From CAVZTX01 sp963778375 (GTDB lineage Bacteria > Chloroflexota > Ktedonobacteria > Ktedonobacterales > Ktedonobacteraceae), in the NCBI GenBank assembly GCA_963778375.1, contig CAVZTX010000006.1:124001-188000 (forward strand): DNA of 64,000 nucleotides, written 5' to 3'. This document shows positions 17,464-26,089 of this stretch, in pieces. How positions within the stretch are numbered: position 1 is the first letter of the stretch; every line of letters starts with the position of its first letter. Position numbers and translations under genes: made by a program. The notes beneath the pieces were generated by a model that ran no database searches, was not told the origin of the DNA, and was given only the letters and a program-made list of their open reading frames with translations.

Positions 17464-18501
17464 ATGCAACAATCACCACAGATACCGCCTCAACGGGCTG
17501 ATGAACCACTTCCTGAAGCTCGTGAGGTGGCCTCTGGCGTCTGGAAAATTACATTACCTATTCCGTTCCCTTTGCGCACCGTGAATGTATATGCACTTGT
17601 TGGCAAGAATGGCTGGGCATTAGTTGATGCCGGTATAGGCGTGCCCGAGGCCCGTACCGCCTTTTGGGAAGGGCTGGAACGCGTTGGGTTGACCGTTGAT
17701 ACATTACGCACAATCGTGCTGAGCCACGATCACCCTGACCACATTGGTCTATCGGGAGAACTCCAGGAGCAGAGTGGCGCGACGGTCTATATGCATCCCA
17801 TTGATGAAAGCAGTATGCATTTCCTATGGGGAGGCAACCAGCCTGACTCTTTTTTACGTGCCTCGAAGTTTTTCTTGCAGCATGGCATGCCTCCTGGCGA
17901 CCGCTGGTTTTCGTTGGCGGGATCAGAGCATATACGCGATATCATTCGCGTTCCGGCGCACGAGGCAATAACGCTGGTTGAGGATGGGGAGGAGATTGAT
18001 CTGGTAGGTGAACGTTACCGTGTCATCTGGACGCCGGGTCACTCCGATGGGCATATTTGCCTCTTTCGGGAGCGTGATGGTGTTTTCCTGGCTGCCGATC
18101 ATGTCTTGCCACGCATTACGCCCAATGTTGGCCTGTATTCGGAATATGACCGTGTCAATCCGCTGGGCGACTACCTGCATTCATTAGAAAAGGTTGCCCC
18201 ACTGCCTGCAAGTATTGTGCTACCAGGACATGGCGAGCCGTTTGCTGATCTGGCTGGACGTACCGCCGAGATTACGCAACATCACGTAGAACGTGAGATG
18301 CAGATTATGAACTTGCTTGACAATAAGCCGCAGCACGCTTATTCGGTCGCCCAGCAGATCTTTGCCAATCGCTGGAAAAATAATGAAGCAAGACGCATGG
18401 CACTCGCGGAGACGCTTTCACACCTTGAATACCTGCGTTTCAATGGGCAGGTGAAGCAACAGCATACTACCGACGGGCTGATTTTGTATGCAGCGGTGTA
18501 A
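17464..18501 (+). CDS. MBL-fold metallo-hydrolase
   Basis: The 345-residue protein has the full set of metallo-beta-lactamase-fold metal ligands: LSHDHPDHIG (HxHxDH-like), TPGHSDGH, LAADHVLP and LPGHGEPF. The C-terminus has a winged-helix-like segment (ALAETLSHLEYLRFNGQVKQ), as in the glyoxalase II/LACTB2-like subgroup. The substrate is not known. ATG 17464 follows AAGGA by ten bases and is preferred to the TTG at 17440. Confidence 0.9.
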   Translation: MQQSPQIPPQRADEPLPEAREVASGVWKITLPIPFPLRTVNVYALVGKNGWALVDAGIGVPEARTAFWEGLERVGLTVDTLRTIVLSHDHPDHIGLSGELQEQSGATVYMHPIDESSMHFLWGGNQPDSFLRASKFFLQHGMPPGDRWFSLAGSEHIRDIIRVPAHEAITLVEDGEEIDLVGERYRVIWTPGHSDGHICLFRERDGVFLAADHVLPRITPNVGLYSEYDRVNPLGDYLHSLEKVAPLPASIVLPGHGEPFADLAGRTAEITQHHVEREMQIMNLLDNKPQHAYSVAQQIFANRWKNNEARRMALAETLSHLEYLRFNGQVKQQHTTDGLILYAAV

Positions 18502-18509
18502 GGGACCAG

Positions 18510-18575
18510 GCACCGGCAAGGGGCAATACCACTTAAATAAGGAGGATGTCAGCATACGAAGCCCCTTGCCGGTGC
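18510..18575. terminator. Inverted repeat between convergent genes
   Basis: GCACCGGCAAGGGGC and GCCCCTTGCCGGTGC (18561-18575) are perfect inverted arms about 36 bases apart, between the MBL gene and the convergent radical SAM gene. It may terminate both. The tail CACTACATTTC is shared with the repeat near 7500. Confidence 0.6.
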
Positions 18576-18589
18576 CACTACATTTCTTG

Positions 18590-19825
18590 TTACACCTTTA
18601 GCTCTAGTTCCTCATCTGCTTCGTGGCTGTTGCTTTTGGCGTTGCCGTTGGAGATGTGGGCTTCGTGAGCAGCGTTGATGACGGGTAGGTTGCGCAGACG
18701 GGCGGATTTGCCGCGATGATTTGAAGAAATTGTGGCAACGGCAGTCCCTTTGGCAACTTCAACAGCGACGCTTGCGAGGGTCGGCGTGTGACAGAGCATG
18801 TTGGTGTAGGACGCATTTGCCAATGGGCAATAGCACTCGCCAGCCTTGATGCTCTTACGCAGTTCGGTGGCCTTGGTTGTGCGCCAGGTGGCTCCAAAGT
18901 CGTAGTTGTGATCGCGCAGGTTGCCAACGGATTCTGCACGGATACAGCAGGTCCAGACGTCACCGTTTGGGGCGATCTGCGCGGAGGCGATTCCTGCGAG
19001 GCAAGGTATAATCTGGCGCTTCTCAACCAGGGTGCGCTTTACAATATCGTAGTAGCGATCACGAAAAGCCTGGGTAATGCGCGAGACGCCATCAAATTCA
19101 GCTTTGCGAATACCTTCTTGCAGGCGTTCGATGACGGGCTGGTATTTCTGAATTGGCGGTGTGATGCCCATGCCAACGGTATCGAGTTCGACACGCTCTT
19201 CGGCGATTTCACTGATGAACGAGTCGGGTTTGAGTTCGTCACGCACGAAGGCGTAAATGTTCTCAAACTCGTCTACGTTGAAGTTTGAGATGACGGTGTG
19301 CACGCCGAGTGTGAAGTTTTTATAGCGACCTTTCAGGGCTTTTAGACCGGCATAGGTGCGCATGGCGCGCTCGAAATTGCCTTTGACACCACGTACGATA
19401 TCGTGCTTCTCGCCGACGCCATCTAATGAAAGGTTGACGATGACATCGCTTGTAGGAGCAGCTTGTAAGACTTGCTCGATACGAGCGGGGATAATCTTAT
19501 CTTGAATGCCGTTGGTTGGGATGTTGATGATGCCGGGGCGACAATGGCGATAGGCTGCCGCAACCATATCGGGCAGGTCTTTGCGCAAGGTGGGTTCGCC
19601 GCCGCTAAAGGTGAACCAGTAGGCAGCTCTGCCAATTGAGGCGAATGTTTTGTCGTATTCTTCAATCGTAAAGTCATCGTTGGGACGCTGCCAAACATTG
19701 CAGGTTTTACAACGAGAATTACAACGGTAGCTGACGCTGATAGTGAGATTCATTGGAAGAGCAAGGGGTTTGCCAAGGGCATAGGATGCCTTCATCTTCG
19801 CAATTTTCGGTAGAACTTCAAGCAC
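18590..19825 (-). CDS. Radical SAM protein with SPASM-like C-terminal cluster
   Basis: The 411-residue protein has the radical-SAM motif CNSRCKTC (Cys35, Cys39, Cys42) and the GGEP motif in FSGGEPTLRKDL. A SPASM-like C-terminal cysteine set follows (CLAGIASAQIAPNGDVWTCC, then AGECYCPLA), which would hold extra Fe-S clusters. Such enzymes modify peptides or other substrates. No precursor peptide is seen nearby. The ends are Lys/Glu-rich. The gene stands alone. Confidence 0.88.
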   Translation of the reverse strand: MLEVLPKIAKMKASYALGKPLALPMNLTISVSYRCNSRCKTCNVWQRPNDDFTIEEYDKTFASIGRAAYWFTFSGGEPTLRKDLPDMVAAAYRHCRPGIINIPTNGIQDKIIPARIEQVLQAAPTSDVIVNLSLDGVGEKHDIVRGVKGNFERAMRTYAGLKALKGRYKNFTLGVHTVISNFNVDEFENIYAFVRDELKPDSFISEIAEERVELDTVGMGITPPIQKYQPVIERLQEGIRKAEFDGVSRITQAFRDRYYDIVKRTLVEKRQIIPCLAGIASAQIAPNGDVWTCCIRAESVGNLRDHNYDFGATWRTTKATELRKSIKAGECYCPLANASYTNMLCHTPTLASVAVEVAKGTAVATISSNHRGKSARLRNLPVINAAHEAHISNGNAKSNSHEADEELELKV

Positions 19826-20265
19826 GTCTTTTTTTCCCTTCCCTTCAACCAGTTGGACTAGTGGAGATACAAGTTCTTTATTTATTTTCGGCTAAACACG
19901 CATAAACCTGAGAGCGGTGGAGAAAGTTATTTTCATCGACCGTGTTGCGTATGCAATACAGGATTTAACCAGCGGAGGGCCCGCATTTCTAGTGTAGATA
20001 AAGAATGGGGTGAGGGCAAGCGACAAAGGTATCACAGCGGGGGTACCAACGTATCGTTCACTATAGCACTCGTCTCTTCCAATGGCTTTTCAGCAGGGTT
20101 AAATTCTGCTATGCTAGGTGCAAGAGATGGCCTTTCCGCTTTTTGATGGAGTGTAAAGAAACTGTAGGTAGGAGTCCAAATAATTACATGCAGCCGACTG
20201 TTGATCTATCCTTTTTTGCTGGGGAGCGCTGAGGATAGATACGGCGGGCAGGCGAGGGGAACGGC
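19826..20265. other. Intergenic region between divergent genes
   Basis: This stretch lies upstream of both the radical SAM gene (minus) and the sigma-like gene (plus). I see no convincing ORF, RNA gene or repeat. It must hold the promoters of both, but no clear -35/-10 pair was found. Confidence 0.5.
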
Positions 20266-21015
20266 ATGATTGATTTACATGACCCTGTACTGAAGGAACG
20301 TCTGCGTCGCAGGACGGCAGAAGGACGGTACGAGATAAGTGAGATTGACCTGGTAATAAACATTCGCGCATTACGTGCGGAGGGCAACCTTATAGGAGCA
20401 CATATGCTGAGTGAGGTGCTGTTAGAGCGCTGTGCACCGGAGTTTCAGCGCCGCACGCAGGGTTTGCACCATCGACCGGATCTGCGCGAAGAGGCTGTCG
20501 CCAATATGAATGAGCACCTATTACGCGAGGCGTTGGACCCAAACGAAGTGTTTATGACACAGAACTTTGTTCACTATTTGCGCTGCCTGTGCGCCGATGA
20601 GTTCACACGGGTTTTGCGGCAGGAGGGCTTGCGCTATCGACGCGATGATGAGGGACGCCCATCGGGGAGACCGCATCACGTGCCTCGTTCGTTGATGGAC
20701 CCGCTACGACCCGCGCCAGGGGATAATGAGGAACCACTTACTGCCGACGTGGCTGATCCGCAAGACCAATATGAAGCACTGCATGCTGAAGATGAGAGCC
20801 AGCGAATTTTAACGTATTTGACCGACCCGATGGATCGTATGATTATGGTGCTACGTGCTATGGAAGATATGAAATGGAATGATATTGCAGTGTTGTGCAA
20901 GCGGACGGAACGGACTGTACGCCTGCGCTACGAACGGGCACGCAGCTATTTACGTGAGTGCATCACCCGAGAACAGGCAGAATATATGCATGCAGCACAA
21001 CCGCACTCGCGATGA
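20266..21015 (+). CDS. Sigma-70-like factor with divergent N-terminal region
   Basis: The C-terminal part has a region 4-like helix-turn-helix: TDPMDRMIMVLRAMEDMKWN, then RTERTVRLRYERARSYLREC. The N-terminal half (residues 1-130) is basic and helical with NMNEHLLREALDPNEVFMTQ, and could correspond to region 2. It has no clear ECF relative that I recognise. GAGGGGA lies five bases before the ATG. It is followed after 24 bases by an HTH gene, which may regulate it. Confidence 0.6.
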   Translation: MIDLHDPVLKERLRRRTAEGRYEISEIDLVINIRALRAEGNLIGAHMLSEVLLERCAPEFQRRTQGLHHRPDLREEAVANMNEHLLREALDPNEVFMTQNFVHYLRCLCADEFTRVLRQEGLRYRRDDEGRPSGRPHHVPRSLMDPLRPAPGDNEEPLTADVADPQDQYEALHAEDESQRILTYLTDPMDRMIMVLRAMEDMKWNDIAVLCKRTERTVRLRYERARSYLRECITREQAEYMHAAQPHSR

Positions 21016-21039
21016 GAGAAAACTAAGAGGTAGAAAGAG

Positions 21040-21654
21040 ATGAATAGTAAGGAATTGCAGCAATTGAAAATGGCGTGGCTGGCGGCAGAAGATGCTGGCG
21101 ATAAGCAGGCACAGTTTGTTCTGCTACAGGATCATCCCGATGCGCAGGAAGCACTGATTGATTTTATCGCGGCTTACCGTGCTACTGAGGTAGTCGGACT
21201 CGATGCACGTCATATAGCCCTGTTGCCATTGACGCAACGGGCAACCCAGACGGCGCTGCAGCGCGTTTTTGGTAATGCGGTAGAACAGGGAGCGGCAGCA
21301 GATGTGGTTACGGCGACCAATCTGCGCGAACTGCGTGCGCAGCGAGGTCTGAGCCTGATGCAGACGGCGAGAGGATTGCGTCTGGGTGTTGACGTGTGGA
21401 AAAAATTTGAGGATGGGGCAATCGAGCTACTTAGCCTGGGTGAGCGACAGTTGGAACGCCTTGCGCATTTTTTCCAGGTTAGTACAGAGCAGTTTGGGGG
21501 CATGCTGACGAGCAGTTCTCCTGCAATGACATTGAATCGTCGCCAGACGGCTATGGCGGCGCACAGGGAAGAATTTGGGGCGAAGAAACAGAGTTTCGCG
21601 GAGGCTGTTGAGAAGAGTACGATGACGGATGAGGAAAAACGGGAGTGGTTGTGA
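21040..21654 (+). CDS. Helix-turn-helix protein, possible partner of the sigma-like factor
   Basis: The 204-residue protein has an XRE-like HTH in the middle: ATNLRELRAQRGLSLMQTAR, then LRLGVDVWKKFEDGAIEL. The N-terminal 90 residues are helical. Gene order and 24-base spacing after the sigma-like gene suggest one operon. It could be an unusual anti-sigma or co-regulator, but no domain proves this. Confidence 0.55.
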   Translation: MNSKELQQLKMAWLAAEDAGDKQAQFVLLQDHPDAQEALIDFIAAYRATEVVGLDARHIALLPLTQRATQTALQRVFGNAVEQGAAADVVTATNLRELRAQRGLSLMQTARGLRLGVDVWKKFEDGAIELLSLGERQLERLAHFFQVSTEQFGGMLTSSSPAMTLNRRQTAMAAHREEFGAKKQSFAEAVEKSTMTDEEKREWL

Positions 21655-21679
21655 GGAAATAGGGCCGAGGAAGATTTTT

Positions 21680-21716
21680 CAGGGCGGGGCTTGCCCCGCC
21701 CCTACTATATACGAAA
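21680..21716. repeat. GC-rich palindromic repeat, CCCCTACTATATACGAA family
   Basis: GGGCGGGGCTTGCCCCGCCC is followed by CTACTATATACGAA. Relatives lie at 25950-25985, 37798-37832 and 57602-57808. The upstream GAAGATTTTTCAGGG is also shared, inverted, with the insertion inside cydC at about 34417-34431. Confidence 0.85.
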
Positions 21717-21762
21717 CATGACAATTCTCCACACCTTTCAGCACCTCCCTTGCCTTTGTGAG

Positions 21763-22485
21763 TTACGAACGGGATTTTGTTGCGTAGCCAACGTAGGCGA
21801 TGCTTTTGGGTCCGCCTGCGCCCATTTTGAAGTGACCATTGACGAAGCCATGAGGCACCCAACCCTTTAATTCATGGACTTGTAGGCCATTCGCGGTGAT
21901 TACCGCTTGTAGTTCGGATGGTTTGATGAAGGCGTGGTAGTCGTGAATGCCGGGGGTCAGGCCGCCACTTGGGAAATGTTCACCGTACCAGATGAGGACG
22001 GCTTTTGCTAAAAAGGTGCGGTTGATCGTATCGAAGACGAAGAGGCCGCCAGGAGTGAGTACTCGCGCAATTTCGCTAATGGTGGCTTTGAGGTCGCGCA
22101 CGTGTTCCAGCGCATCAAGGCAGATGATCGTCGAAAAGCTGCCATCGGAAAAGGGCAATGATTCGGCGTAGCCTTGCTGGTAATGGATGTTCTGACCGAG
22201 TCCACTTTGCTCAGCATGTTTCTGCGCTGTAGCTAATGCGCCTTCAGCGGGATCAAGACCGACCATGATGGCTCCTCGATGTGCAAGATCCTCGCAGATC
22301 AGGCCACCACCACAACCTACCTCTAAAATCTCGTGCTGCGCAAGCGCTCCGCTGCCATAGACGCGGGTGATGCAGGATTCGATGTAGTCGCAACGGTCTC
22401 CAGTCATTTGATAGAGAAAGCAACCTTTATCCCACCAATTAAAAGTGCCAAAGATTTCTGTCTGTGGGCGTTTTCGCTTGAACAT
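21763..22485 (-). CDS. UbiG-like class I SAM-dependent methyltransferase
   Basis: The 240-residue protein has SAM motif I (ILEVGCGGGLICEDLAHRG), an acidic LDPAEG, and IICLDALEHVRD. The length, the TFNWWDKG start and the GGLTPGIHDYHAFIKPSEL segment match UbiG-type O-methyltransferases. Chloroflexota generally use menaquinone, so a ubiquinone role is doubtful. ATG 22485 is chosen because AAGGAGG lies five bases upstream. Confidence 0.85.
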   Translation of the reverse strand: MFKRKRPQTEIFGTFNWWDKGCFLYQMTGDRCDYIESCITRVYGSGALAQHEILEVGCGGGLICEDLAHRGAIMVGLDPAEGALATAQKHAEQSGLGQNIHYQQGYAESLPFSDGSFSTIICLDALEHVRDLKATISEIARVLTPGGLFVFDTINRTFLAKAVLIWYGEHFPSGGLTPGIHDYHAFIKPSELQAVITANGLQVHELKGWVPHGFVNGHFKMGAGGPKSIAYVGYATKSRS

Positions 22486-22580
22486 GCGGGCCTCCTTCAT
22501 GTGACATCCGATTATGTTAGTAGGATTATATCCTATGAGGGGAAAGATAGGTATGCCAATTGGGTATATGAGCTAGCGAG

Positions 22581-22612
22581 CCAGATCCTTCGTTTCACTC
22601 AGGATGACAGGA
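22581..22612. repeat. Single arm of the TCATCCTGAGTGAAACGAAG repeat
   Basis: GATCCTTCGTTTCACTCAGG followed by ATGACAGG is the same as the right arm of the hairpin at 7567-7594. Only one arm is present here, in the space between the methyltransferase and ffh. Confidence 0.75.
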
Positions 22613-22664
22613 CCTGCTTGGTTCGTAAACTACGCCATTCGGGTCCAAAGTGGGCTTTGAAACG

Positions 22665-22673
22665 TGGTATAAT
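22665..22673 (+). promoter_or_regulatory. Extended -10 promoter of ffh
   Basis: TGGTATAAT is an extended -10 element. No good -35 lies 17 bases upstream, as is common for extended -10 promoters. The leader before ATG 22718 would be about 38 bases. Confidence 0.5.
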
Positions 22674-22717
22674 TGGGGGCATACTTAAACCACTGGTGGA
22701 GAGAGGAAAAAGTTCCC

Positions 22718-24226
22718 ATGGCAATGTTTGAAAGTTTATCGAAACGTCTTGAAGGGGTATTCACAAATCTCAGCGGCAAGGGCAAATTGACTGAAGCTGA
22801 TGTCAGTGAGGCGATGCGCGAGGTGCGCATGGCGATGCTCGAAGCCGATGTGAGCTATAAAGTTGTGCGCCAGTTTGTTGATCGCGTTAGGGAAAAGGCG
22901 ATTGGTGCCGATGTACTCGGGAGTTTGTCTCCTGCGCAGCAGGTGCTTGGTATAGTTAATGACGAATTGATTGATATGCTGGGCGGGAGCGAGAGTAAGA
23001 ACAAGCTGGACTTGAGCGGAAATCCTCCCAATGTGATTATGCTTGTGGGGCTGCAAGGTTCTGGTAAGACGACGACAGCGGCTAAGCTTGCTAATTACCT
23101 GCGGAAGCAAGGGCAACGCCCGTTGTTGGTCGCGGCCGATATGTATCGACCGGCGGCTGTTCATCAATTGCAAACACTGGGCAGGCAACTCACGGTTCCG
23201 GTGTATTCGGAGCCAATGGGGGCCAACCCTGTTGATATTACCGTTCACTCGCTCAATTATGCACGCGAACAGGCGGCGACGGTTGTCATTCTTGATACGG
23301 CGGGGCGTCTCAACATTGACGAGCGCATGATGAATGAGGTCATCAATATTCGCAACCGCGTACAGCCACGCGAGGTTTTACTGGTAGCAGATGCTATGAC
23401 TGGCCAGGAGGCGGTGCGTGTCGCGGATGACTTCAATAAGGCCGTTTCGCTGACGGGCATGATCCTAACGAAGATGGAGGGTGATGCCAGGGGTGGCGCG
23501 GCACTTTCAATACGCGCGGTAACGGGCGTACCGATTAAATTCATGGGTGTGGGCGAAAAAACCGACGCGTTGGAGCCATTTTATCCCGATCGTTTGGCCT
23601 CGCGAATACTAGGAATGGGCGATGTTCTTTCCCTGATCGAACGGGCGCAGGAAACCATCGACCAGGAAGAGGCGATGAAGGCCCAGGCCAAATTGCAACA
23701 GGGCAAATTCGACCTGGATGACTTCCTGAAGTCGATGCGCCAGTTGAAACGCATGGGGCCATTGCGCCAGGTCATGGAGATGATTCCGGGCTTCAATAAA
23801 ATAGCGTCAATGCCGGATATGGAAGAAGCTTTGGAAGGCGACCAGCTTAAACATATCGAGGCTATGATCCTCTCGATGACAATGGAGGAACGGCATAACC
23901 CTGATATCATTAATGGCAGCCGGCGCAAGCGTATTGCGCGTGGCAGTGGGACCAGTCCACAGGACATCAACCAATTGCTGGCGCAATTTAACGAGATGCG
24001 CACGATGATACGGCAGATGAGCACCGGCAAAGGCAAATGGGCGCAATTGGCCCGTCAAATGGGTGGGGGTGCTGGAATGGCAGGAATGCCGGAGATGGAG
24101 GGTATGCCTGCTATGTCAGGCGTACAAGCTCCGAGTTTGCCAAGGCCGAGTGGGGGAATTAATAAGAAAACTGCTAAAGCAATTCGTAAGGAAAAGAAGA
24201 GACAGAAGGCTAGAAGCCGGAGATAA
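22718..24226 (+). CDS. ffh: Signal recognition particle protein Ffh (SRP54)
   Basis: Ffh binds signal sequences and 4.5S RNA and docks with FtsY to target proteins to the membrane. The 502-residue protein has the N domain, the G domain with P-loop GLQGSGKTTTAAKLA (about residue 112), DMYRPAAVHQL, LDTAGRLNIDE and TKMEGDARGGA. The methionine-rich M domain near the end has the RNA-binding IARGSGTSPQDINQLL. The tail ends in a basic KKEKKRQKARSRR-type stretch. ATG 22718 follows AGAGG by 11 bases. Confidence 0.97.
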   Translation: MAMFESLSKRLEGVFTNLSGKGKLTEADVSEAMREVRMAMLEADVSYKVVRQFVDRVREKAIGADVLGSLSPAQQVLGIVNDELIDMLGGSESKNKLDLSGNPPNVIMLVGLQGSGKTTTAAKLANYLRKQGQRPLLVAADMYRPAAVHQLQTLGRQLTVPVYSEPMGANPVDITVHSLNYAREQAATVVILDTAGRLNIDERMMNEVINIRNRVQPREVLLVADAMTGQEAVRVADDFNKAVSLTGMILTKMEGDARGGAALSIRAVTGVPIKFMGVGEKTDALEPFYPDRLASRILGMGDVLSLIERAQETIDQEEAMKAQAKLQQGKFDLDDFLKSMRQLKRMGPLRQVMEMIPGFNKIASMPDMEEALEGDQLKHIEAMILSMTMEERHNPDIINGSRRKRIARGSGTSPQDINQLLAQFNEMRTMIRQMSTGKGKWAQLARQMGGGAGMAGMPEMEGMPAMSGVQAPSLPRPSGGINKKTAKAIRKEKKRQKARSRR

Positions 24227-24232
24227 ATTTCT

Positions 24233-25924
24233 ATGCATGAACGACGTTCTTTGCGCCGAATTCAGTTTATACTTGCTGGGGGACTGATCGGTCTGATGTT
24301 GTTGCTGAGTGCCTGCGGTGGTAATCCGCAGGTGCAGCAGCAGGCAAGTCAGGGCAAAGCACAACTTGATGCGCAACTTCAGCACGCCGAGGCTATCGGC
24401 ATACCTCAATCGATCCTTCAACCTGTTCTTACACAGGAACAACAACTGAGTAGTTCAAGCGCCCCCTTTACATTGTTTAACGATCAGCCAGCCACTGACT
24501 ATTATGCCAATCTTTCGGTTCGTTACCATCAGTTGCAGGTGCAATTGCAGGGGATTGTTGCGGTTACTACGCAGCAGTTCCAATCGCAGGCGCAGCGGGA
24601 TTTGCAGAACTTCCAGATAGCACTGAAGCAAAGCCAGGCAAAGAACATTGGAAACATCTCGGCCTTTTCACAGCAGTTCAACACGGATGAAACGCGCTTA
24701 ACAGCGGCGCAGTATCCGAAGGATTACACGGCGGTGAGCACGGATGCACATTCGGCGATCTCGGCGTTGGATTTACTGGGGTTGACGTACAATCAGCTCA
24801 CGACCTTCAACAAAACGATTGCTCAGATGAAGGGGGTACATCTTGATACTACGGTACTGGAGGGTCAGTACCAGAGCGACATGGATATGTTCAACAAAGC
24901 AACAGCCGTACCTACGCTGCAAAATCTGAGCACGTTGATCGATGCGCAGTATGAGCAGGCAGTGGTTACTTCGTACCAGGCGCTTCCGTATATTAGCAAT
25001 GCCAAATTAAGTAACTTTCAATCGCAAATAAATCTGCTGAAAAGCTATGGCATGGATGTAAGCCCTTATCAGAAGCTTTACAACGCGGATGCGGCACACG
25101 TGAGCAAGGCGAAGACGATTGCTGATTACCTGGCCTTCTTTCACCAAGTGGATACGGATGTTGCCTCCATGCAGAATAATATGGTGCAAGGCGAGGCTAA
25201 CTACCTCGTTAATAAACTTGCCGCGGATGCAAAGGCATGGGGGCAGGCGCACCTCTACCATGATAGTTACGATGGGAAGAATTATATTCTTGATAACGGC
25301 TACACACAGGATGGCGTTGGCGGGTGGATCAGCCAGGATTTGAGCGCGGCCTCTTCACCCTCGGATTACCAGTCGGTTGTCGACGAGGAAAACAACGAGT
25401 TCTTCAACTTGCAGATGTTGGAGGCGGACTATAGCGACTCAACGCCTTATAACCAGGTGCATGCAACCGATATGCAGATGCTGAATCACTATAATCTACA
25501 GAAGGGGCAGGTGTTGATGGTTTCGTTGGTGGAGCAGGCGATGCGGGTGTACCAGGATGGTCATCTGGTGCGGGCTTTTCATGTAACGACCGGACGAGTA
25601 GAACTGCCTTCACTGCCGGGCGTTTGGAGCGTCCAGAATCGTCAATCACCGACGACCTTTGTATCGAGCGACCCGCCTGGTTCGCCCTACTACTATCCTC
25701 CTACACCTATTCACTATGCGATCGAATACCACTCGGATGGCTACTTTGTGCATGATGCCTGGTGGCGTACACAGTTTGGTCCTGGTACGCAGTTTCCTCA
25801 TAATGACCAGAACAGCCCCGACTTTTCCGATAACGGCAGTCACGGCTGTATCAATATGCAGGAAGACGATGCAGCCTGGGTTTATGGGCATACGGATTGG
25901 AATACAACTATTGTGGTGTATTAA
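24233..25924 (+). CDS. L,D-transpeptidase lipoprotein (YkuD)
   Basis: The 563-residue protein begins with a lipoprotein signal: a basic start, a hydrophobic core and the lipobox LLSAC, so it is tethered outside the membrane. About 400 helical, Gln-rich residues follow. The C-terminal YkuD domain ends in the catalytic SHGCINM (Cys539). L,D-transpeptidases make 3-3 peptidoglycan cross-links or anchor proteins. The ATG lies six bases after the ffh stop, but functional linkage with ffh is not expected. Confidence 0.9.
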   Translation: MHERRSLRRIQFILAGGLIGLMLLLSACGGNPQVQQQASQGKAQLDAQLQHAEAIGIPQSILQPVLTQEQQLSSSSAPFTLFNDQPATDYYANLSVRYHQLQVQLQGIVAVTTQQFQSQAQRDLQNFQIALKQSQAKNIGNISAFSQQFNTDETRLTAAQYPKDYTAVSTDAHSAISALDLLGLTYNQLTTFNKTIAQMKGVHLDTTVLEGQYQSDMDMFNKATAVPTLQNLSTLIDAQYEQAVVTSYQALPYISNAKLSNFQSQINLLKSYGMDVSPYQKLYNADAAHVSKAKTIADYLAFFHQVDTDVASMQNNMVQGEANYLVNKLAADAKAWGQAHLYHDSYDGKNYILDNGYTQDGVGGWISQDLSAASSPSDYQSVVDEENNEFFNLQMLEADYSDSTPYNQVHATDMQMLNHYNLQKGQVLMVSLVEQAMRVYQDGHLVRAFHVTTGRVELPSLPGVWSVQNRQSPTTFVSSDPPGSPYYYPPTPIHYAIEYHSDGYFVHDAWWRTQFGPGTQFPHNDQNSPDFSDNGSHGCINMQEDDAAWVYGHTDWNTTIVVY

Positions 25925-25949
25925 TAAGCCATCCCCCCGCCCCAGCCTC

Positions 25950-25985
25950 AGGGCGACCGCAAGGGTCGCCCCTACTATATACGAA
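25950..25985. repeat. Palindromic repeat GGGCGACCGCAAGGGTCGCC family
   Basis: GGGCGACCGCAAGGGTCGCC is followed by CCTACTATATACGAAGC, which joins the motif seen at 7487-7506 with the tail seen at 21702-21716. It lies just after the transpeptidase stop and could act as its terminator. Confidence 0.8.
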
Positions 25986-26089
25986 GCGGCTTGTCAGGCC
26001 AGTATAAAGTAGGATGGGAGTGGTTAGAGGTATCGTGCCCCGTACCTGATTGAGAGATCAACAAGTACGTGACACGATAAATTGTTTCC

